From assembly GCF_028610625.1 (NCBI RefSeq), contig NZ_JAQQWU010000001.1, forward strand, positions 310,001 through 374,000: DNA of 64,000 nucleotides, written 5' to 3'. Shown piece by piece: positions 41,218 through 52,331 of the stretch (the first letter of the stretch is position 1; the number at the start of each line of letters is the position of its first letter). The DNA is from Guptibacillus spartinae. GTDB taxonomy: Bacteria; Bacillota; Bacilli; Bacillales; Guptibacillaceae. The position numbers were made by a program, and so were the translations under genes. The notes below the pieces were generated by a model that worked only from the letters and a program-made list of their open reading frames with translations, was not told the DNA's origin and did not search any database.

Positions 41218-42123
41218 TTGAAACTATATGGGGCGCTTATTTCATTAAGCTTAATATGGGGCATGTCTTTCATGTTCATTAAATTGATTGTTCCATATGT
41301 GGGACCGTGGGGCGTGGTGTTTTTTCGGTGTTTGCTTGGTGCCCTAGCGATTTTGATTTATTTAGTGGTAAAAGGAAGATTAAGAAAGTTAAAGGGAAAG
41401 CTAAAGTGGCGAAGTCTTATTTTAGTAGGTATTATGAATGCCCTCATTCCGTGGGGAATGATTGCACTGAGTGAGGAGCGCATTTCAAGTAGCCTCGCCT
41501 CAACCTTAAATGCTACGACGCCATTATTTACAAGTATTCTTGGAGCTGTTTTATTTGGCCGAATACTATCTTTTAAGCAATGGTCTGGTATTCTTGTTGG
41601 ATTTATTGGGGTTCTTTTTTTAATTAATCTTGACTTCCAAGCTTTGTTACAAGGCGAGTGGAGAGGGATTTTACCAATGCTAATCGCCACGTGTTGTTAT
41701 GGTTTCGCTTCACAATACACAAAAAAGTATTTAATAGGAGTACCCGTCGATGTATTATCATTCATTACTTTAACGAGTGGGGCAATTGGTGGGCTTTTGA
41801 TAATGCTTGTTAGTGGAGAGGGGGCTATTCAGTTTACGATGCTGCTTCAACGTGATATTCTAATATCGCTAATTGGACTAGGTGTGTTTGGCTCAGGTCT
41901 TGCTTATTTGCTTTTCTACTATATGATTCAACATGGTAGTGCAGAGTTTGCGTCGTTAGTGACCTACCTTGTTCCTGTCACTGCCTTAATCTGGGGAGGC
42001 CTTTATTTAAATGAGACGATCACGCTACCAATGATTATAGGTTTGCTAGGCGTGTTTACTGGCGTTTATTTATCTGGTAAACAACAAAGAGTAGAAACGA
42101 AGAATATAAGCGAATCAGCCTGA
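41218..42123 (+). CDS. EamA/DMT family transporter
   Basis: A 301-residue membrane protein with ten predicted helices as two EamA repeats (about 5-140 and 150-285). Signature segments are SLIWGMSFMFIKLIVPYVGP and LGAVLFGRILSFKQWSGILVGFIGVL, and the second repeat carries VPVTALIWGGLYLNETI. The superfamily exports amino acids, purines or drugs; the substrate is unknown. TTG 41218 follows GGAAGGAGA. It lies between rpoY and ykrA, where it is an extra gene relative to B. subtilis. Confidence 0.85.
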   Translation: MKLYGALISLSLIWGMSFMFIKLIVPYVGPWGVVFFRCLLGALAILIYLVVKGRLRKLKGKLKWRSLILVGIMNALIPWGMIALSEERISSSLASTLNATTPLFTSILGAVLFGRILSFKQWSGILVGFIGVLFLINLDFQALLQGEWRGILPMLIATCCYGFASQYTKKYLIGVPVDVLSFITLTSGAIGGLLIMLVSGEGAIQFTMLLQRDILISLIGLGVFGSGLAYLLFYYMIQHGSAEFASLVTYLVPVTALIWGGLYLNETITLPMIIGLLGVFTGVYLSGKQQRVETKNISESA

Positions 42124-42172
42124 CGTTATCAGGTTTCTTTCGTTGAATAAAAGTGGAAACAGGTGAATGAAG

Positions 42173-42949
42173 ATGCATAATGAAAAAATTGTTTTCTTTG
42201 ATATTGATGGCACACTTCTAGATCATGATAAAAAAATTCCGCCTTCAGCGCGCGAATCCTTAAAAAAGCTCACAGACAACGGCGTGCATGTGGCGATAGC
42301 AACAGGCAGAGCACCGTTCATGTTTGCCGATTTAAGAGAGGAGCTTGGAATTGACACGTTTATTAGCTTTAACGGTCAATATGTAAAGCACCAGGACAAA
42401 GTCGTGGTAACAAACCCGTTAAGTCGGGATGAAATTACGGCTCTTGAAGAAGAAGCAAGAAAAAATGGGCATCCAATGGTTTTCCTTGATCATGAAGCGA
42501 TGATGAGTAACCATCACGATCACCCACACATTATGAAAAGTATGGATGATCTTAAAATGCATTATCCTGGGTATGATCCTTCCTATTATCATGATAGAGA
42601 AATTTATCAGGCCCTTCTTTTTTGCCAAAGTAAAGAAGAGACTGGTTATCGTAATGCGTATGGGAATTTGGACTTTATTCGTTGGCATGACTATTCAATG
42701 GATGTCATTCCACCGGGAGGCTCAAAAGCACGAGGGATAGAAGCTATGATTGATCATCTTGGATTTAAACGAGAAAATACGTATGCATTTGGGGATGCAT
42801 TAAATGACCTTGAAATGTTAAAGTTTGCAGGGACCGGAATAGCAATGGGAAACGGTTATGATGAAGTGAAAGAAGTAGCTGACATCATTACAGATCCAGT
42901 AGATGAAGATGGAATTAAAAAAGGATTAGAAAAAGTAGGCTTATTATAA
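42173..42949 (+). CDS. ykrA: Cof-type HAD phosphatase YkrA
   Basis: A 258-residue HAD-IIB hydrolase. Motif I is FFDIDGTLLDHDKKIPPSA, motif II is AIATGR, and motif III/IV is FGDALNDLEMLKFAGTGIAMGNG. Family members dephosphorylate sugar phosphates, nucleotides or flavin-like substrates. ATG 42173 is 6 bases after AGGTGA; an ATG at 42167 overlaps it. The place before defB/ykyA/pdh agrees with B. subtilis ykrA, and a terminator follows. Confidence 0.87.
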   Translation: MHNEKIVFFDIDGTLLDHDKKIPPSARESLKKLTDNGVHVAIATGRAPFMFADLREELGIDTFISFNGQYVKHQDKVVVTNPLSRDEITALEEEARKNGHPMVFLDHEAMMSNHHDHPHIMKSMDDLKMHYPGYDPSYYHDREIYQALLFCQSKEETGYRNAYGNLDFIRWHDYSMDVIPPGGSKARGIEAMIDHLGFKRENTYAFGDALNDLEMLKFAGTGIAMGNGYDEVKEVADIITDPVDEDGIKKGLEKVGLL

Positions 42950-42954
42950 AAAAA

Positions 42955-42989
42955 GGGGGGCGCCGTATAAAACGGTGCTCCCTTTTTTT
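42955..42989 (+). terminator. Rho-independent terminator
   Basis: 10-base stem with two wobble pairs (42956-42965 and 42973-42982), T7 run; ends ykrA. Confidence 0.7.
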
Positions 42990-43011
42990 CAAATTCAAGA
43001 ACGTATCTTGT

Positions 43012-43554
43012 TTATCGGCCTAAAGGCGTTAATTCATTGGCTTCTTCGTTGTTAATACGATCATAAAACATAATACCATCCAAATGATCAATTTCATGTT
43101 GCACAACAATGGAAGGAAGGCCCTTCAATCTTAGCTTGAGCGGATTACCTTCAGCATCAACGCCCTTGACTGTAATTCGCGCATATCTTGGTACAGCCCC
43201 AGGCACTTCTCGATCAACTGATAAACAGCCTTCGCCGCCATCTAAATAAGTCTTCTCCACGGAATGGCTAATGATTTTGGGATTCATGATTCCATAACTA
43301 TATTGTGTACCCCTTTGATCCGTGACATGTACTGCAATCATGCGTTTGCTAATACCGATTTGCGGGGCAGCAATCCCAATACCTGAACGCAACTCATACT
43401 TTAAAGCTGTTTCAGGATCCTGACTATTGATAAGAAATTGTAGCATTTCCTTTAACGTTTGTTTTTCATCTTCAGTTGCAGGAAGGGAAATCTCAGTTGC
43501 AACTTCAGTGAGAATCGGATCTCCTTCTCTACGGATATCTTTCATTGTTAGCAC
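43012..43554 (-). CDS. defB: Peptide deformylase
   Basis: A 180-residue zinc/iron peptide deformylase of the type II (Gram-positive) group. All three motifs are intact: GIGIAAPQ (motif 1), [10 protein letters not shown] (motif 2, metal Cys) and QHEIDHLDG (motif 3, H-E-x-x-H). It removes the N-formyl group from new proteins. Matches B. subtilis DefB/YkrB, including the MITMENI-like start LTMKDI. GTG 43554 follows AGGAGTG by about 8 bases. It is transcribed away from ykyA. Confidence 0.95.
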   Translation of the reverse strand: MLTMKDIRREGDPILTEVATEISLPATEDEKQTLKEMLQFLINSQDPETALKYELRSGIGIAAPQIGISKRMIAVHVTDQRGTQYSYGIMNPKIISHSVEKTYLDGGEGCLSVDREVPGAVPRYARITVKGVDAEGNPLKLRLKGLPSIVVQHEIDHLDGIMFYDRINNEEANELTPLGR

Positions 43555-43861
43555 GATGATTCACTCCTATTCAAACGGTCTACCATAAGTATATTCAACT
43601 TTTTGTAAGGGTTAAAGCATTTGCTCTTCTCCTTACTAGCTGATTTTGAAATGTAAACAAGTGATTCCTTACTTAGCGTTAAGTGGAACCTTACAATAGT
43701 GATAGTTTAGCATAACACCCCTTAACAGGAAATCCTATTCCACGTTTTCATGAAAGAGAGCATGTAGCTGTTTCTTTGACGGTTGGAAAAAGCGATGTTA
43801 AAACTTCTTTAACTATCCTCTATAGATTGAAATGGAGTATTCTATTGAGTTCTGTATTATG

Positions 43862-43868
43862 GTATAGT
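43862..43868 (+). promoter_or_regulatory. Extended -10 promoter of ykyA
   Basis: TGG-TATAGT in the 366-base gap between defB and ykyA; the -35 is weak. The rest of the gap shows nothing I can call. Confidence 0.4.
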
Positions 43869-43920
43869 AATCAGGGATGTAAATATTATGGAATGAATTG
43901 GATATGTGGGGGGACTTTTT

Positions 43921-44592
43921 TTGCTACGTAAATATCGTTTAGGAATACTTTCTCTATTTTTCTGTTTTCTAATGGTTGGATTAGTCGGTTGTCAATTTGG
44001 TGGAAGCCCAGGAGAAAAAATGTACGACCACCTTGAAGAAGCTGTAGCTCTTGAAGATCAATTTAGAGAACAGCAAAAACCTTTAGCGAAAGCAGAAAAG
44101 AAGGAACAAGACATTTATAATGAAATTGTTGCATTAAGTATGGAAGAATTTGATCAGATTGAAAAGCTTTCGAAAGAAGCAGAAGGCAACGCAGATCAGC
44201 GACTTGAGTACTTAAAAAAAGAAAAAGAAAGCATTGATGAAGCTTATGAAGAGTTTGAAGAGGTAAAGGATTTAACAGAAGACCTTGAAGCTGATGCAGC
44301 TAAGAAAGACGCCAAAAACTTGATCAACATTATGGATAAGCGTTATGAAGCTTATGGAAAGTTACATAAGGAATACAAAGCAGCTGTCGAACAAGACAAA
44401 AAGTTATATAGCTCATTACAAGATAAAGAACTTACTTTAGAGCAGTTGCAGGACCAAATCAAATCGGTTAATGAAAAATATGGTAAAGTTGCTGAGCATA
44501 AAGAAAACTTTAACAAATATACGTCAGAGTTCAACGAAGCGAAAAAAGCTTTTTATGAATCAGCTGAATTGAACGTAAATTACGGGGAATAA
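43921..44592 (+). CDS. ykyA: YkyA family cell-wall-binding lipoprotein
   Basis: A 223-residue lipoprotein. Signal segment YRLGILSLFFCFLMVGLVG ends at the lipobox cysteine (LVGC). The mature part is almost wholly alpha-helical and charged (EEAVALEDQFREQQKP, KAEKKEQDIYNEI), consistent with the YkyA (PF10368) domain. The function is unknown; a role at the envelope is assumed. TTG 43921 follows GGGGGGA. It sits directly upstream of pdhA in both this and the B. subtilis map, but a terminator separates them. Confidence 0.87.
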   Translation: MLRKYRLGILSLFFCFLMVGLVGCQFGGSPGEKMYDHLEEAVALEDQFREQQKPLAKAEKKEQDIYNEIVALSMEEFDQIEKLSKEAEGNADQRLEYLKKEKESIDEAYEEFEEVKDLTEDLEADAAKKDAKNLINIMDKRYEAYGKLHKEYKAAVEQDKKLYSSLQDKELTLEQLQDQIKSVNEKYGKVAEHKENFNKYTSEFNEAKKAFYESAELNVNYGE

Positions 44593-44619
44593 AAAAACCG
44601 CTCAAATGAGCGGTTTTTT
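44592..44619 (+). terminator. Terminator of ykyA
   Basis: 13-base arms around a short centre (44592-44604 and 44607-44619) with a long T run. Confidence 0.8.
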
Positions 44620-44770
44620 TCTATAGATAAATGCCAAAAGCTGAAAAACTGGTATTTCCATTCGTAAAAGAAGTATTCTCCTCCTAATAATTGACACTGA
44701 TACAGTATCTTCAAACAGAATGTAACAGTTTTTCTTTTCCTGCTTTACATGCGTTTAATAAATCAATTAA

Positions 44771-44799
44771 TTGACTTGAAACTTACTGTATTGTAAACT
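44771..44799 (+). promoter_or_regulatory. Candidate sigma-A promoter of pdhABCD
   Basis: TTGACT, 17-base spacer, TAAACT. It would give a leader of about 275 bases before pdhA. No riboswitch or T-box signature is visible in the 487-base gap apart from a palindrome at 45018-45036. Confidence 0.4.
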
Positions 44800-45017
44800 T
44801 AAAAACGAACTTACTCATGAAGAGAAGCACTCCCTTAATCTTACTGATACAGACTATTATTCGCAGTAATACATAGCACTAGGGATTATTTCTCCAGAAT
44901 TAAGGGTATGACATTGAGTGTTGTCTTAAGTAATGCAAATTAATGAATGGTATTTGTCATTTAATAACGTTGAAATGGACATGCTAGTGATGTCTGTAAA
45001 CTGAACGACCCACTCAC

Positions 45018-45036
45018 AATTGCAACATTTGCAATT
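45018..45036 (+). promoter_or_regulatory. Palindrome upstream of pdhA
   Basis: AATTGCAA-CAT-TTGCAATT is a perfect 8-base inverted repeat with a 3-base centre, 43 bases before the pdhA start. It is probably a protein-binding site. No known regulator is assigned. Confidence 0.4.
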
Positions 45037-45061
45037 CAATAATCTATCTCTTTATGAATGA

Positions 45062-46162
<1,101 letters not shown>

Positions 46163-46165
46163 GCT

Positions 46166-47143
46166 ATGGCGCAAATGACAATGATTCAAGCAATCACTGA
46201 TGCGATGCGTACGGAGTTGAAAAATGACGAGAACGTACTCGTGTTTGGTGAAGACGTAGGTCAAAACGGCGGCGTTTTCCGTGCGACAGAAGGACTTCAA
46301 AAGGAATTTGGCGAAGATCGCGTATTCGATACTCCGCTTGCTGAATCTGGTATCGGTGGTATGTCTATCGGACTTGCACTAACTGGATTCCGTCCAGTAC
46401 CTGAAGTTCAGTTCTTTGGATTTGTATATGAAGTAATGGATGCTATTTCTGGTCAAATGGCACGCCTTCGTTACCGTTCTGGTGGCTCTTTCCATGCGCC
46501 AATCACAGTTCGTTCACCATTTGGTGGTGGCGTTAAAACACCTGAACTTCATGCGGATAGCCTTGAAGGTCTAATGGCTCAACAGCCAGGACTAAAAGTT
46601 GTAATTCCTTCAAACCCATATGATGCTAAAGGACTTCTTATTTCTGCGATCCGTGATAACGATCCAGTTATTTTCCTTGAGCACATGAAGCTTTATCGTT
46701 CTTTCCGTCAGGAAGTTCCTGAAGAAGAATACACAATTGAAATTGGTAAAGCTGAAGTGAAACGTGAAGGTACTGACATCACAATCGTAACTTACGGTGC
46801 GATGGTACAAGCTTCTCTTAAAGCTGCTGAAGAGCTTGAAAAAGATGGCATCAGTGCAGAGGTTATTGACCTTCGTACCGTTAGCCCACTTGATATCGAT
46901 ACAATTATTGGATCTGTTGAAAAAACAAATCGTGCAATTGTTGTTCAAGAAGCTCAGAAGCAAGCTGGTATTGCGGCTAACGTTGTTGCAGAAATTAACG
47001 ACCGCGCAATTCTAAGCCTTGAAGCACCAGTTCTTCGCGTAGCTGCACCTGATACTGTATTTGCATTCTCAGCTGCTGAAGATGTATGGCTTCCTGATCA
47101 CACTGATATCATCGAAAAAGCTACACAAGTTGTTAATTTCTAA
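46166..47143 (+). CDS. pdhB: Pyruvate dehydrogenase E1 beta subunit
   Basis: A 325-residue transketolase-like beta subunit. Recognisable are [38 protein letters not shown] and the C-terminal transketolase domain ([15 protein letters not shown]). It forms the E1 heterotetramer with PdhA. ATG 46166 lies 3 bases after pdhA. A hairpin lies in the 99-base gap before pdhC. Confidence 0.97.
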   Translation: MAQMTMIQAITDAMRTELKNDENVLVFGEDVGQNGGVFRATEGLQKEFGEDRVFDTPLAESGIGGMSIGLALTGFRPVPEVQFFGFVYEVMDAISGQMARLRYRSGGSFHAPITVRSPFGGGVKTPELHADSLEGLMAQQPGLKVVIPSNPYDAKGLLISAIRDNDPVIFLEHMKLYRSFRQEVPEEEYTIEIGKAEVKREGTDITIVTYGAMVQASLKAAEELEKDGISAEVIDLRTVSPLDIDTIIGSVEKTNRAIVVQEAQKQAGIAANVVAEINDRAILSLEAPVLRVAAPDTVFAFSAAEDVWLPDHTDIIEKATQVVNF

Positions 47144-47164
47144 TTAACCTTTTATAAAAAAACA

Positions 47165-47196
47165 TGAAGTGAAGCCGCATCCTGCGCTTCGCTTCA
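47165..47196 (+). other. Intercistronic stem-loop between pdhB and pdhC
   Basis: 11-base arms with one wobble pair (47165-47175 and 47186-47196). No T run follows, so it is more likely an RNA-processing or stability element than a full terminator. Confidence 0.5.
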
Positions 47197-47242
47197 GATC
47201 TTATATCAGCAAAATTTTTCTACAATTAGGAGGCGAAATCCC

Positions 47243-48553
47243 GTGGCATTTCAATTTAAGATGCCGGATATCGGTGAAGGTATCCATGAAGGCGAAATCG
47301 TAAAATGGTTTGTTAAATCCGGAGATGAAGTAAAAGAAGACGATATTCTTGCAGAAGTGCAAAACGACAAAGCGGTTGTTGAAATTCCTTCTCCAGTAGA
47401 TGGAACTGTTAAAGAAGTTCACGCTGAAGAAGGCGCAACTGTAATTGTTGGAGACGTAGTGATTACTTTTGATGCTGAAGGATATGAAGATGCTGAAGAA
47501 GAACCTGCAGCTGAACAACCTCAAGCAGAAGAAGAAGCTCCAAAAGCAGAAGCTAAATCAGAAGCGAAAGAAGATAGTGCTGGATCAAAACCTCTTCCTG
47601 AAGATGACGAAGAAACTGATCCTACAAAACGCGTAATCGCTATGCCTGCTGTACGTAAGTATGCTCGCGAAAATGGCGTAAGCATCTCTAAAGTATCTGG
47701 TTCAGGTAAAAATGGTCGTGTTGTAAAAGAAGACATCGACAAGCATATGAACGGTGGAGGCGAAGCAGCTTCTGAAGCGCCAGCAGCGTCAGAAGAAAAA
47801 GCTGAAGCGAAGCAAGAAGCGACTGCATCTGCACAACCACAAGCATCTGCTCAACCAGAAACTCGTGAGAAAATGAAAGGTATGCGTAAAGCTATTGCAA
47901 AAGCGATGGTTAACTCGAAGCATACTGCACCACACGTTACTCACATGGATGAAGTTGTTGTAACGGATCTTGTTGCTCACCGTAAGAAGTTCAAACAATA
48001 TGCTGCAGACAAAGATGTGAAGCTAACTTATCTTCCATACGTTGTAAAAGCGCTTGTTTCTGCACTTCGCGAATTCCCAATGTTGAATGCGTCAATTGAT
48101 GATTCTACTGAGGAAATCGTACACAAGCATTACTACAACATCGGTATCGCTGCTAACACTGACGCTGGACTCGTTGTTCCAGTTGTGAAAGAAGCAGACC
48201 GTAAGCCACTTCTTAATGTTTCATCTGAAATTAATGAGTTGGCTAAAAAAGCTCGCGATGGTAAACTATCAGGGGACGATATGAAAGGTAGCACATGTAC
48301 AATTTCTAACCTGGGATCTGCTGGTGGTCAATGGTTCACACCAATCATCAACAACCCGGATGCTGCTATTCTTGGTATTGGTCGTATTGAAGAGAAGCCG
48401 GTTGTTATCGACGGAGAAATCGTTGCTGCACCTGTGCTTGCTCTATCAATCAGCTACGACCACAGACTTATTGATGGCGTAACAGCACAACTTGCTCTTA
48501 ACCACATCAAACGTCTGTTGAACGATCCACAACTCTTAATGATGGAGGCGTAA
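47243..48553 (+). CDS. pdhC: Dihydrolipoamide acetyltransferase E2
   Basis: A 436-residue E2 core. A single lipoyl domain occupies about residues 2-78 (lipoyl Lys in [13 protein letters not shown]). A flexible Ala/Glu-rich linker follows, then the E1/E3-binding domain at about 128-165 ([19 protein letters not shown]). The catalytic domain has SYDHRLIDG with the active His. GTG 47243 follows AGGAGG. The E2 forms the 60-mer core in Bacillus. Confidence 0.97.
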   Translation: MAFQFKMPDIGEGIHEGEIVKWFVKSGDEVKEDDILAEVQNDKAVVEIPSPVDGTVKEVHAEEGATVIVGDVVITFDAEGYEDAEEEPAAEQPQAEEEAPKAEAKSEAKEDSAGSKPLPEDDEETDPTKRVIAMPAVRKYARENGVSISKVSGSGKNGRVVKEDIDKHMNGGGEAASEAPAASEEKAEAKQEATASAQPQASAQPETREKMKGMRKAIAKAMVNSKHTAPHVTHMDEVVVTDLVAHRKKFKQYAADKDVKLTYLPYVVKALVSALREFPMLNASIDDSTEEIVHKHYYNIGIAANTDAGLVVPVVKEADRKPLLNVSSEINELAKKARDGKLSGDDMKGSTCTISNLGSAGGQWFTPIINNPDAAILGIGRIEEKPVVIDGEIVAAPVLALSISYDHRLIDGVTAQLALNHIKRLLNDPQLLMMEA

Positions 48554-48557
48554 TAAC

Positions 48558-49967
48558 ATGGTAGTAGGAGATTTTCCAATCGAATTAGACACACTTGTAG
48601 TAGGAGCTGGACCAGGTGGATATGTTGCTGCAATTCGTGCAGCACAGCTTGGTCAGAAAGTTGCCATTGCTGATAAAGGAACTCTTGGCGGAGTATGCTT
48701 AAACGTTGGTTGTATTCCTTCTAAAGCAATGATCAATGCATCTCACAAATATGAGTCTGCAAAGCATTCCGATGATATCGGAATCACTGCTGAGAACGTA
48801 AGCGTGGACATGAAAAAAGTTCAGGAGTGGAAATCTTCTGTTGTTGACAAGCTTACTGGTGGCGTAGCAGGACTTATGAAATCAAATAAAGTTGAAGTAA
48901 TTAGCGGTGAAGTTTATTTCGTCGATAAGAACACAGTTCGTATCATGGATGAAAAGAACTCTCAAACGTATACATTCAACAACTGCATCATCGCAACTGG
49001 TTCTCGTCCAATCGAACTTCCAAGCTTTAAATGGAGCAAGCGCGTTATTTCTTCAACAGGGGCACTTGCACTTGATGAAGTTCCTAAGAAAATGGTTGTG
49101 ATCGGCGGCGGATACATTGGAATTGAACTTGGTACTGTATATGCAAACTTCGGTACTGAAGTAACAATCCTAGAAGGTACGAAGCAAATTCTACCTGGAT
49201 TCGAAAAACAAATGAGTTCTCTTGTTTCTCGTCGCCTGAAGAAGAAAGGTAATGTAGAAATCATTACTGAAGCTCTTGCACAAGGCGTTGAAGAAACAGA
49301 AGAAGGCGTAACCGTAACAGCAGAAATCAAAGGTGAAACGAAATCGTTTGACGCTGATTATGTTCTTGTTACAGTTGGCCGTAAGCCAAACACAAATGAA
49401 ATTGGTCTTGAAGAGCTTGGCGTTGAAATGACGGATAAAGGTCTTGTGAAGATCGACAAGCAGTGTCGTACAAACTTCGATAACATCTATGCAATTGGTG
49501 ATATCGTAGAAGGTCCTGCACTTGCTCATAAAGCTTCCTACGAAGGTAAAGTAGCAGCAGAAGCGATTAGCGGTGAAAGCTCTGTGATTGATTATCTTGC
49601 AATCCCAGCGGTTGTTTTCTCTGATCCGGAACTCGCTTCAGTTGGCTACACTGAAAAAGAAGCAAAAGATCAAGGATTCGATGTGAAAGCATCTAAATTC
49701 CCATTCGGCGCTAATGGCCGTGCATTGTCTCTTAATGACAGTGAAGGATTTATGAAGCTTATCACTCGTAAAGAAGATGGCCTAGTGATCGGTGCTCAAA
49801 TTGCTGGTCCTAACGCTTCTGATATGATTGCTGAGCTTGGTCTTGCAATTGAAGCTGGTATGACAGCTGAAGATATTGCACTTACAATCCATGCTCACCC
49901 AACTCTTGGAGAGATTACTATGGAAGCTGCTGAAGTAGCTCTAGGTACTCCAATCCATATTGGTTAA
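48558..49967 (+). CDS. pdhD: Dihydrolipoamide dehydrogenase E3
   Basis: A 469-residue flavoprotein disulfide reductase. FAD motif [13 protein letters not shown] near residue 15, redox pair in [16 protein letters not shown] motif [13 protein letters not shown], and the dimer-domain HAHPTLGE with the active His-Glu pair. It reoxidises dihydrolipoamide with NAD+. It begins 5 bases after pdhC; GGAGG lies in the end of pdhC. A strong terminator follows. Confidence 0.97.
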   Translation: MVVGDFPIELDTLVVGAGPGGYVAAIRAAQLGQKVAIADKGTLGGVCLNVGCIPSKAMINASHKYESAKHSDDIGITAENVSVDMKKVQEWKSSVVDKLTGGVAGLMKSNKVEVISGEVYFVDKNTVRIMDEKNSQTYTFNNCIIATGSRPIELPSFKWSKRVISSTGALALDEVPKKMVVIGGGYIGIELGTVYANFGTEVTILEGTKQILPGFEKQMSSLVSRRLKKKGNVEIITEALAQGVEETEEGVTVTAEIKGETKSFDADYVLVTVGRKPNTNEIGLEELGVEMTDKGLVKIDKQCRTNFDNIYAIGDIVEGPALAHKASYEGKVAAEAISGESSVIDYLAIPAVVFSDPELASVGYTEKEAKDQGFDVKASKFPFGANGRALSLNDSEGFMKLITRKEDGLVIGAQIAGPNASDMIAELGLAIEAGMTAEDIALTIHAHPTLGEITMEAAEVALGTPIHIG

Positions 49968-49972
49968 TTAGC

Positions 49973-50008
49973 AAAAGCTCCGAAGACATGTGTCTTCGGA
50001 GCTTTTAT
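49973..50008 (+). terminator. Terminator of pdhABCD
   Basis: Perfect 16-base arms (49973-49988 and 49991-50006), then T run. Confidence 0.85.
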
Positions 50009-50158
50009 ATATTATTCAGGGTTACATAGGTAGGGTTCATTAGCAGTTCATCATGAACCTAAAGGTATAAGAGAGATGATTAGCAGTCATGAAAGTGAAT
50101 TGGGAGAGGATTCGGACATACATATTAGGATAGACGCTTATTGGTGGGAGGGCTGTTC

Positions 50159-50395
50159 ATGTATGGACGAGTTATTTTTACTCAGGTCTTGATTTGGTTC
50201 GCTTACTATATGATTATTCATTTTTCACCACATGACCATGTTGGTTATAAGATTGTATTATTTCTTGTTTTTTTATATCTCAATTGGACGGTTTCATTTC
50301 AGTTATTAAAAAGAGAAAAAGAACTTTTCATTCTTCTCATGATGACAACCTTTGGATCATTTGTTATAGAAGTTCTTTTCTTCGTAATCGCATAA
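50159..50395 (+). CDS. Small membrane protein, unknown
   Basis: A 78-residue protein with three predicted membrane segments (VIFTQVLIWFAYYMIIHF, YKIVLFLVFLYLNWTVSFQ, LMMTTFGSFVIEVLFFVIA). ATG 50159 follows GGGAGGG by 6 bases; the frame extends to 50141 without a site. No family is recognised. It lies between pdhD and the betaine transporter gene with its own shared terminator. Relation to osmoprotection is only positional. Confidence 0.55.
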   Translation: MYGRVIFTQVLIWFAYYMIIHFSPHDHVGYKIVLFLVFLYLNWTVSFQLLKREKELFILLMMTTFGSFVIEVLFFVIA

Positions 50396-50432
50396 AGAGT
50401 ATGTAACTATTGCGAAACGGTCATAAAGCGCC

Positions 50433-50470
50433 AAAAAAACGCACTACCAATTGTGGTAGTGCGTTTTTTT
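50433..50470. terminator. Shared convergent terminator
   Basis: Perfect 17-base arms (50433-50449 and 50454-50470), loop ATTG, between the small membrane protein and the BCCT transporter. Confidence 0.85.
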
Positions 50471-50471
50471 A

Positions 50472-51983
50472 TTACTTTGATTGATCTTTGTGAGGCGGTC
50501 TAGGCGGAATTTTTTCATCTTTAAAGGCCTTTACAAGAGAAATGATCATACCAATAATGATGATTGCAAATGGAAATGCAGCTATGATTGACGCCGTTTG
50601 CAGGGCTCCAAGACCACCAGACCAAAGCAATACTGCTGCTGCAGAAGATTGAATGACACCCCAAGTTAATTTCACTTTAGTGGATGGATTCATGCTCCCG
50701 TTTGTGGTTTGCATACCAAGTACAAACGTTGCAGAGTCAGCAGATGTAATGAAGAATGTACTGATAAGCAAAATGGCAATGATGGACATGATGGTTCCGA
50801 GTGGATATTGCTCAAGGACAGCAAATAGAGCAACTTCCATTCCTTGGTTATTAATAATGTCATAGATACCTGTGCCTGCCATATCGAGAGAAATAGCCGA
50901 TCCTCCAAATACAGAGAACCATAGAGCACCGAAAATGGTTGGAACGAGAAGGACACCTAAAACAAATTCTCGAATTGTTCTTCCTTTCGATACGCGGGCA
51001 ATAAACGTACCGACAAAGGGTGCCCAGGCAATCCACCATGCCCAGTAGAAGATCGTCCAACTCTGAATCCAAGACGACCCTTCAAATGGTCTCATACGTA
51101 GACTCATGCTAGGAAGGTTTTGAATGTAAGAACCAAGCGTAGATGTAAAGAGATCCATAATAAAGTTTGTTGGTCCTGCAAAGAGCAAAAAGAACATGAG
51201 TAAAATGGCAAGTACGATATTTGTATTACTTAAATATTTAATTCCTTTTGAAATGCCTGTTGAAGCAGAAATCATATAAAGTACTGTAACAATTAAAATA
51301 ATGATCAATTGGGTAGTAAACGAATTTTCAATGCCTGTTAAATAAGAGATTCCTCCACCAATTTGGGAAGCTCCGAATCCAAGTGAAGTTGCTACACCAA
51401 ATACAGTAGCAATAACAGCAATGACATCAATTAACGTACCAATTGGACCTTTTACTCGTTCACCTAAAATCGGGTAGAAAATCGCACTAATTAGGCCAGG
51501 AGCACCTTTTCTAAATTTAAAGAATGCTAATGCAAGGGCTACAACTGTATAGATTCCCCAAGGATGTAGACCCCAGTGGAAGAAACTATACTGAAACGCG
51601 AGTCGAGCAGCTTCATCAGACTGACCAGCTGCACCAGCTGGAGGATCATAATAATGGAACATTGGTTCTGCTACGCCCCAGAAGACAAGACCAATTCCCA
51701 TACCAGCAGAGAAAAGCATGGCAAACCACGTAATCAGGTTATACTCAGGAACATCGGTTTCCTTTCCGAGTCGAAGTCTCCCGTATTTCGAAAAAATAAG
51801 GTAGATCGCAAAAATAAGAAAGCCTGACGCTGCTAATAAATAAAACCATCCGAACTTCACCTGAAGAAAGCTTTGAAGCGAGGATGTCGTTGTATCTAAT
51901 GAATCTGGAGAAATGGTTCCCCAAGAAATAAAAATAAGAGACAATACGACAGAGATTATAAAGACTGCTGTAAGCTTATTCAA
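50472..51983 (-). CDS. opuD: BCCT family glycine betaine transporter (OpuD-like)
   Basis: A 503-residue secondary transporter with about 12 membrane helices. BCCT signatures: GMGIGLVFWGVAEPMFHY near residue 95, and the tryptophan-rich region WTIFYWAWWIAWAPFVGTF near 315, where the trimethylammonium group binds. It imports glycine betaine (or related compounds) with sodium under salt stress. OpuD is the closest B. subtilis match by length and text; EctT-like transporters are an alternative. GTG/ATG: the start is at 51983 in a 348-base gap, where a weak TTGAAT-type -35 is seen but no clear -10. Confidence 0.88.
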   Translation of the reverse strand: MNKLTAVFIISVVLSLIFISWGTISPDSLDTTTSSLQSFLQVKFGWFYLLAASGFLIFAIYLIFSKYGRLRLGKETDVPEYNLITWFAMLFSAGMGIGLVFWGVAEPMFHYYDPPAGAAGQSDEAARLAFQYSFFHWGLHPWGIYTVVALALAFFKFRKGAPGLISAIFYPILGERVKGPIGTLIDVIAVIATVFGVATSLGFGASQIGGGISYLTGIENSFTTQLIIILIVTVLYMISASTGISKGIKYLSNTNIVLAILLMFFLLFAGPTNFIMDLFTSTLGSYIQNLPSMSLRMRPFEGSSWIQSWTIFYWAWWIAWAPFVGTFIARVSKGRTIREFVLGVLLVPTIFGALWFSVFGGSAISLDMAGTGIYDIINNQGMEVALFAVLEQYPLGTIMSIIAILLISTFFITSADSATFVLGMQTTNGSMNPSTKVKLTWGVIQSSAAAVLLWSGGLGALQTASIIAAFPFAIIIIGMIISLVKAFKDEKIPPRPPHKDQSK

Positions 51984-52331
51984 ATTTCATCATCACCTTT
52001 CTAAATATTTTCATTACTATTCACCCGAGAAATTTCTTTATAAATAAGAAATAGAAGCTTGTGTATTCAATGTTACCTTGCGGTGTGAAAACTATGCAGA
52101 AAAGTGCTCTATTCCCTATTATTGACAGGCTTCATAACGGATCGCCAAAATTGCCACGTTTTCTAGTATATTTGTTGAAATTAACGTTGTAAAGGAAAAT
52201 ACCATGTCAGAACGTTAGTCAGAATTGTAGGATAATAAATAGGAATTTGTTGGTTAATTGTGACATTCTGCTCTTTCTCCTTCTACGTAATTGGTTTATG
52301 ATGGAATGAGACTACATAAGGGGAGAGAGAA

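Noticed and set aside
44817-44876. 19-codon leader-like frame upstream of pdhA
   Set aside because: No ribosome site and no attenuator structure following it.
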